Positions 51,533 to 64,000 of a stretch of DNA of 64,000 bases are shown here, one piece after another (positions within the stretch are counted from its first letter, which is position 1; the number at the start of each line of letters is the position of its first letter). The translations under genes were made by a program, and so were the position numbers. This DNA is from Botryococcus braunii (taxonomy: Eukaryota > Chlorophyta > Trebouxiophyceae). The DNA is taken from NCBI GenBank assembly GCA_002005505.1, contig MVGU01001240.1, positions 1-64,000 of the forward strand. Reading direction: 5' to 3'. A model generated the notes under the pieces. The model did not search any database. It was not told the origin of the DNA and was given only the letters and a program-made list of their open reading frames with translations.

Positions 51533-53560
51533 TCAAATCCAGTGAACCCGGCCATCAACCTCCACCTTTCGCAGCAATGGCAAAACCCGCACGTGGGCAA
51601 GGAAGGCCGGCACGCAGGACTCCAGTATCACCCTGCTCAAAACAAGGCTTTCCAGCTTTCTCAGCAATGTCAGGAACAGCAAGTCTGGGGGCAACCCCTC
51701 CAGCCCAACTGCCACAGGAGGGTTAGCAAAGTGTTTCAGCCTTATCAGTGACAGGCGCCTCAGCGTAGTGATGTGACCCACGCTCCGCTCCAACGCAAAG
51801 TCGGGGTTTTGCTGCACCCTCAAGTGCAGCTCCAGCTCTTCCAACTTGGACAAGTCTTTGCAGAACTCCTGCATGACCGGCTGCGCTGGCAGAGTATAGA
51901 AAGACACAGCCAGGCTTTTGAGGGACGCCCTCAAGCCTGAAGGAATGTGACTGGGATCGAATTTGCCGCTCTTCAGACGGACCGAGCTCAGGCACCTGAA
52001 CTGTGCAAGGACCGCGCTCATGCGCCCCACTTCATAATCCCAACAAACACCAAAGTCTGTGAGGCAACCCCCCAGAGCAGCTGCAAGGTCCTCAACCTGG
52101 TTCATGCAGGGGCGATCGAGCGCCCACCTCACCCCGAGGTCGAGTGACTTGAGGGCCGTAAGTGTGGAAAGCTGTCCTAGCCCGACCTGGGGGGTCACTT
52201 CAATCTGCAGCCCCTCCAGCCATGTGAGCTGCCCTAATTTTGCAACCACCGCGTCAGTGACGGCACTGACCACCCCCACGTGCCTCAATTGCGGCAGGCC
52301 AGCCATGGAGTCCGCCGCCGTGGCCCAGAAGCGCGGGGCCTTTTCGCTCATAATCTGCCACCCTGTGACACGCAAAGCCACCAGACTTTGGCCGGTGTCC
52401 TTCAGGGATGCTCCATCGCGTCCGCTCAGCGCACCGCACGCCAACTTCAAGTGGGTGACATAAGGGAAGCCTGGGAGGACGCGCTTGAGGTCGACCCGTG
52501 CCCTGCCGCCGTATATCACCAAGTTCCGCAGGCTCTCTGCGGCCTTGGTGCGCCTCATCATCTCCTGTTGGCTTTCGCGCGAGAGCGCATCCCAGCATAC
52601 TTCCAAGGTTGTCAAAATCTGCTACCGCAGATGAGGACAGGTTCAGACACACGTAACATTTCCAAGAGCATTTCCAACAACATTTCCAAGAGCACTTCGG
52701 GCGGGCCCCATGCGCAGATTAACTGCAAAAATTGCATTTGTCCCCCTGATTTCTCCCACACGAAGCAAGGCCATGCCTCCACTCAGTTTGGTGGCGCGGG
52801 ATTCGCGTGCCGGAAGATGCAAAGCTGGTTGCAGTTGCAAGGTGGATGCACGGGCAAGCAAATACGTGACACTATTGTTGATTTTTGCTATCGTGTAAAT
52901 GTTTTTGGATTGATTTTGTGTTACTCAATTGTTGGATAAATCAGCTCACTATCGTGTTTACCGTACCAAGTATTACTTTGAACTCAATGCAGTAAATGCC
53001 ACTCGAAAATGACAGAGTGGTAGGCCATCCACGAAGTAGAGCTTGTAATTACTGAACAGAGCAGTATTGGAATTTCTTTAAATTTTCTCCCCCATTTTCA
53101 CAACCTGCCGGAATTTCAAACCCCTTCTAAACTAGTCATATCAATGAGTGACGAGAGACATCAATGAGTGCCAGTACAGCTTCTGCAGGTCTAACAATCT
53201 GAGGGTGTCATTTAAATAAATAAAAAAAAAAAAATACATGTTCCTGTTGAGAGCTAAGGAGAGAAAATGCCCTCCATTTCAAAAGACAACCCATGGTGAG
53301 CAATGTTTAGGACTTACCTTTGCAACACCTTCAACGGCCAACAACTTCACCGTGTCATCCAACGTGATTTTTAACTCCAGAGCTTCCAAATGCGGCAGGT
53401 CTCTCAACTGGTGGTACAAGACAGCCATTTGCTGCCCTATGTCCCCAAGGCAGCATGGGTCCTCCACCCGGTTGCTGAGCTTTTTAATGCTCAGGTCGCA
53501 CATGTCTTTTGCCTCCTTACTTACCAACCGTAGTTGCTTCAGCATTTCCGGCGAAATCAT
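51533..53560 (-). CDS. F-box-like/leucine-rich repeat protein, two exons (block B copy 2)
   Basis: Exon 1 runs 53560-53318 and exon 2 52618-51533, joined by GTAAGT and GGTAGCAG in phase 0, about 442 residues. Residues 1 to about 30 (MISPEMLKQLRLVSKEAKDM) resemble an F-box helix. The rest has LRR-type periodicity: LPHLEALELKI, LPQLRHVGVV, LTALKSLDLGV, LSKLEELELHL, LESLVLSRVIL. F-box/LRR proteins usually pick substrates for SCF ubiquitin ligases; for this protein that is inference. The upstream ATG found in the other copy (44768) is replaced by ACC here, with a one-base insertion, so the first usable in-frame ATG is 53560, directly at the F-box. It may be a live gene with a shortened start or an early pseudogene. 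Confidence 0.65.
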
Positions 53561-54129
53561 TTTGCAAATTAGCCTTTGCACGTCACTGGAAGCTGCGAAC
53601 AGCGGTGTTTGGGCGCCACACGACCTGTCCAACGACCAGGAGGGTCAAGATAGCTATCTCGCGTTCTGGCGGTATTTAAAGACACCCTATATGGCATACA
53701 TAGATACTCACCCGCACCGGCGCTATCTTTAGACCATTATTTGAATTCTGAACATGCAGAGTATAATGCAAGACAAGAAATAATAAGGCACGTGAAAATG
53801 CACGGTGGTAATCGTTGTACAGGTCAAAACTTGGCTTCCCCATTATCGGTAAAGTTTGAATTCCTTCGAAGGGTGACCCAAAAATTGGCGGAGTCTCCAT
53901 GCCTCTATGTGAAGCTTAGCCTTCTCGGATGAAAAGGAGGCCTCGGACAAAAAGTTTTCGGCATACTTAGTCTATGCAGGCATCAAAGGATGACATGTCG
54001 CCATACACAGTTTGCAATAGGTGTCATGTTTCTTTAGTTGTTAATCCATGGGAACTTTAAGAAAAATGGACCCAAATTTGGACCTTCCGTGCATCAGCAT
54101 GTAGGACATCTTTGTGGTTAAGATATTGC

Positions 54130-54808
<679 letters not shown>

Positions 54809-54825
54809 TCCTAACAAAAGGGGGG

Positions 54826-56890
<2,065 letters not shown>

Positions 56891-57102
56891 TGGCGCATGG
56901 CACGGTAAAACTCTAGCTAATTACGGACCACAAACGGCCGTCTGGCCGAGAGTTCAGAAGGACGATCCACGTCCCAATCAGTGCATCCCTTAGTGTCACG
57001 GCCCATGACACTAAAGGATGCACTGATTGGGACATGGATCGTCCTTCTGAACTCTGTGCCAGACGGGCGTTTGTGGTCCGGAGTTTACCGTGCCATGCGC
57101 CA
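56891..57102. mobile_element. 212-bp foldback (MITE-like) element
   Basis: Two arms of about 100 bases face each other. The outer ends TGGCGCATGGCACGGTAAA and TTTACCGTGCCATGCGCCA are exact complements. Inner arms match with a few substitutions and one extra 11 bases (about 56920) in the left arm. The centre is GTGTCACGGCCCATGACAC. No open frame. No clear target duplication was identified. Confidence 0.8.
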
Positions 57103-58897
57103 CCACTTTGTATTTGCCGCACCGCACAATGTGCCATGAGCCCTTCCCTCCCATGCAAGACCCTTTTGTATTTTCTCCTGAAGTAACAGGGGCGTACCAG
57201 TGTCTGAGCTTCCCCAGCATCGGAGGCTCTCCCCACCGGCCACACGGAACCCTCCACATCCTTAACTCCATCCATCTTGTACGTGGGGATGGATATGTTC
57301 TTAAATTTCAAGCTATAAGCTAGTACAGAAATTTTGATCAGTTATGCAGTTTTGAGGAGGGCGTCAGGACGTCGAAGCGGCAGGCAGAAATAGTTTGCCG
57401 AGTTCCCATTCTGGCAAAAGATTACGGGTTACGGGTTACGGATGGTACAGCATCGTACATACCTGATATGATCGCTCGTGTGGAGATATCGCCTGGCCTC
57501 CCTGTCTCTTTATTATCTTGCCTTCAATGGTTTAATAATGGGAGTGTTTCTTTGCAAATAAGATTGCATGTTTGATTAGTTCGTGCAATCTTTGCGCAAA
57601 TTGGCACTCTGCCGTGCATGCAGCCCGGTAGGGTTGGGGAAACTGAAGCGGCAGAGCTATCGCTTTCAAAAGCGAAAGCACTCGAAGAGTGTGCGGAGCT
57701 GCAAGGCAAGTCCTGATAGTCATTTTGAGGAGCACGTCTTGCACTGGCTCCCATTGTCAGTCTGGGTACGTCAGAGACACAGACTGACGTTTTCGTTAAC
57801 GCTTGTGAAATGATGGGGTATGTCTGATGGGAAATGGTCCAGGACATCTCCTGAACTGCTTCAAGACCTGTAGCCTGTTTACCCCCTTCTGTTGCTCCGA
57901 GGAGAACAAAGCATTCTGGGAGTGCTACAAGTACAAAAGGGTAATCCTACCCTTTTTAGGTGTGGATTTGGTACTGCATGTTTTGGAGGACCCACAGCTA
58001 TCAAAGGATGGTATTCTAGTTGTTGTGGGGCATAAGAACATGTCAATGCAACTCAACCACATCCCTGAAAACAGGAGCGAAGGTCTTTGCCAAGGGAGTC
58101 TGTGAGAAACCCTGCTGATAGAGTCTGATAGGAACACCGCTGATGGCTTTGATGCATCATACATGACCTTGGGACACATTCAAAGTCTCTTCAAGGCCAG
58201 GAGCACCCTTTCATCTTCAGGAGACAACTTTCTAGTTGTTTCCTGTATGTAAGGAATGTCACCATGATAGCCAGAGCAAGACCTCATATCAAACTCACCG
58301 CAGACGACCGAGACCGGACGTCGGAGTCTCACTCTCCCCCGGAACTCTGGAATCTGATCTGCGGCCCTGTCTCCAGTCTGACATCCTTAGTTTCATCACC
58401 ATGTTGCTTCAGGCTGTGCTTCAGCGCTGGTTCTTTAGCACATGTAGGTGCTGAGGCACTTGAGTGGAATCCACAACCCATCTGTCCGTGTCCTTGGAAT
58501 GCTTGCCGATTGGCTTTTGGATGGCTGCACTTTCCTTACTGTCCATGGATGGCTTTTGGATGGCTGCACTTTCCTTACTGCCCACAGTCAACGCTCGGAC
58601 GTGGCCGGCCCCCCGGGGGGGGGGGGGGGGAGGGGGGCCGGGGGCCGCTGGTACTCGGATGCCTTGGGCTCGTTGAAAGCGTCTGTGAGGGCTTCAGAAC
58701 CAAGCCATCATTGGTCAGGAAGATTTTGGAGAGATGTTTTGTTCTTCGTCGGTGTCGTTTCCGGTTCGATTTTTTAGGTTGTTCGGTTTTCGGTTTCGGC
58801 GGGTCTATTAACGCAGTTTCAGCGGACTGCCAGCTGGCTGCTCGGCTGGTGTGGCCCTCCGGCACCATGATCTTCGGGTCTGGGGCCGAGTCTTTGA
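57103..58897. other. No gene recognised
   Basis: Unique sequence with medium-length open frames on both strands (57524-57847 minus, 57827-58105 plus, 58264-58965 plus). None resembles a family I know or shows an exon-like boundary I trust. A 36-bp duplication of TGGCTTTTGGATGGCTGCAC lies at about 58513-58580 and a G run at 58615-58640. Confidence 0.5.
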
Positions 58898-60710
<1,813 letters not shown>

Positions 60711-61059
60711 TGTATTTGCAGATGCGTTGGGTAATGGTATTAAGAGACCCGGGGGGGGGGGGGGGGGGCGAGTCCGACACAGGCACGACTGTAAAAACTT
60801 TTTACACAGGCATAACTGGACAAATTAGGGTTTTGGCCTGTACAGGATACGAGGCCCAAGGGTACGGGCGGTGGCCGTTCCGGCGCCGCCCATAGCGGTG
60901 CCTGCCCGTGTACCTCCGCCGGTACAGCCGGTCCCGGTCCCGCACCGCACTACACAGAGGGCCCCTGGCAGCAACGGCTCAGGCCTCCACATCCGCGCTC
61001 CCGCAGGGGGAGCGGTCACCACCCTACGCACCTGGGCGGAGCTTTTCAACACGGGAACA

Positions 61060-63861
<2,802 letters not shown>

Positions 63862-64000
63862 GTGTGCTCCCCACCCCCTCCGCCCGCCCGCTGCCCCCAC
63901 AACCACAGAGGGCAACTCCTTTCTGATGGCACAGAAGGCCTTGTCCCTGAAAATAGTTCCTTTGGGATTGATTTCTGAGGGGCCCCTTGGTTCGTTGGAG

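Overview
This is a nuclear window from a eukaryote, most likely a green alga. The gene content points to a photosynthetic eukaryote: a RETICULATA-related (DUF3411) plastid protein, a plant-style bZIP factor, a GPR1/FUN34/YaaH acetate/succinate-type transporter, an ACS-type major facilitator and a Vps62-family protein. Genes are split into many small exons separated by introns of 0.3-3 kb. Short TTTAGGG-like interstitial repeats fit a plant-type telomere motif. By hand tally, roughly a tenth of the window is dinucleotide microsatellite, mostly (TG)n and (TC)n. The species cannot be named from the sequence; a large-genome prasinophyte-type alga is one guess.

Layout. 1-5.35 kb: bZIP factor, + strand, four exons joined in phase. 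5.35-12.66 kb: no recognisable gene, but several palindromes and short duplications. 12.67-24.28 kb: ACS-family MFS transporter, - strand, 13 exons found and one still missing, with tandem arrays in its introns. 24.3-28.3 kb: no recognised gene. 28.33-34.80 kb: complete six-exon RETICULATA-related gene, + strand. 38.2-39.2 kb: exons of a YaaH-family transporter, + strand.

From about 34 to 60.5 kb the window is a mosaic of duplicated blocks. Block A (33.9-36.4 and 46.2-48.9 kb) carries the last two exons of the RETICULATA-related gene and its downstream sequence. Block B (about 42-46 and 51.5-54.8 kb) carries a two-exon F-box-like/LRR gene; the first copy is wrecked by a 1.8-kb inverted repeat. 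Block C (39.7-41.5 and 58.9-60.3 kb) carries minisatellites and an unassigned reading frame. The second A copy is a pseudogene and holds a solo-LTR-like insertion whose empty site is preserved in the first copy.

60.9-64 kb: a Vps62-family gene, + strand, that runs off the right edge.

The genes have no evident shared pathway: two are membrane transporters, one is a plastid envelope protein, one a transcription factor. I found no operon-like unit, CRISPR array, rRNA or credible tRNA. The most distinctive features are the duplication mosaic, the arrays that have copied splice-site sequence, and the microsatellites, which show (TG) on the sense strand of nearly every gene.
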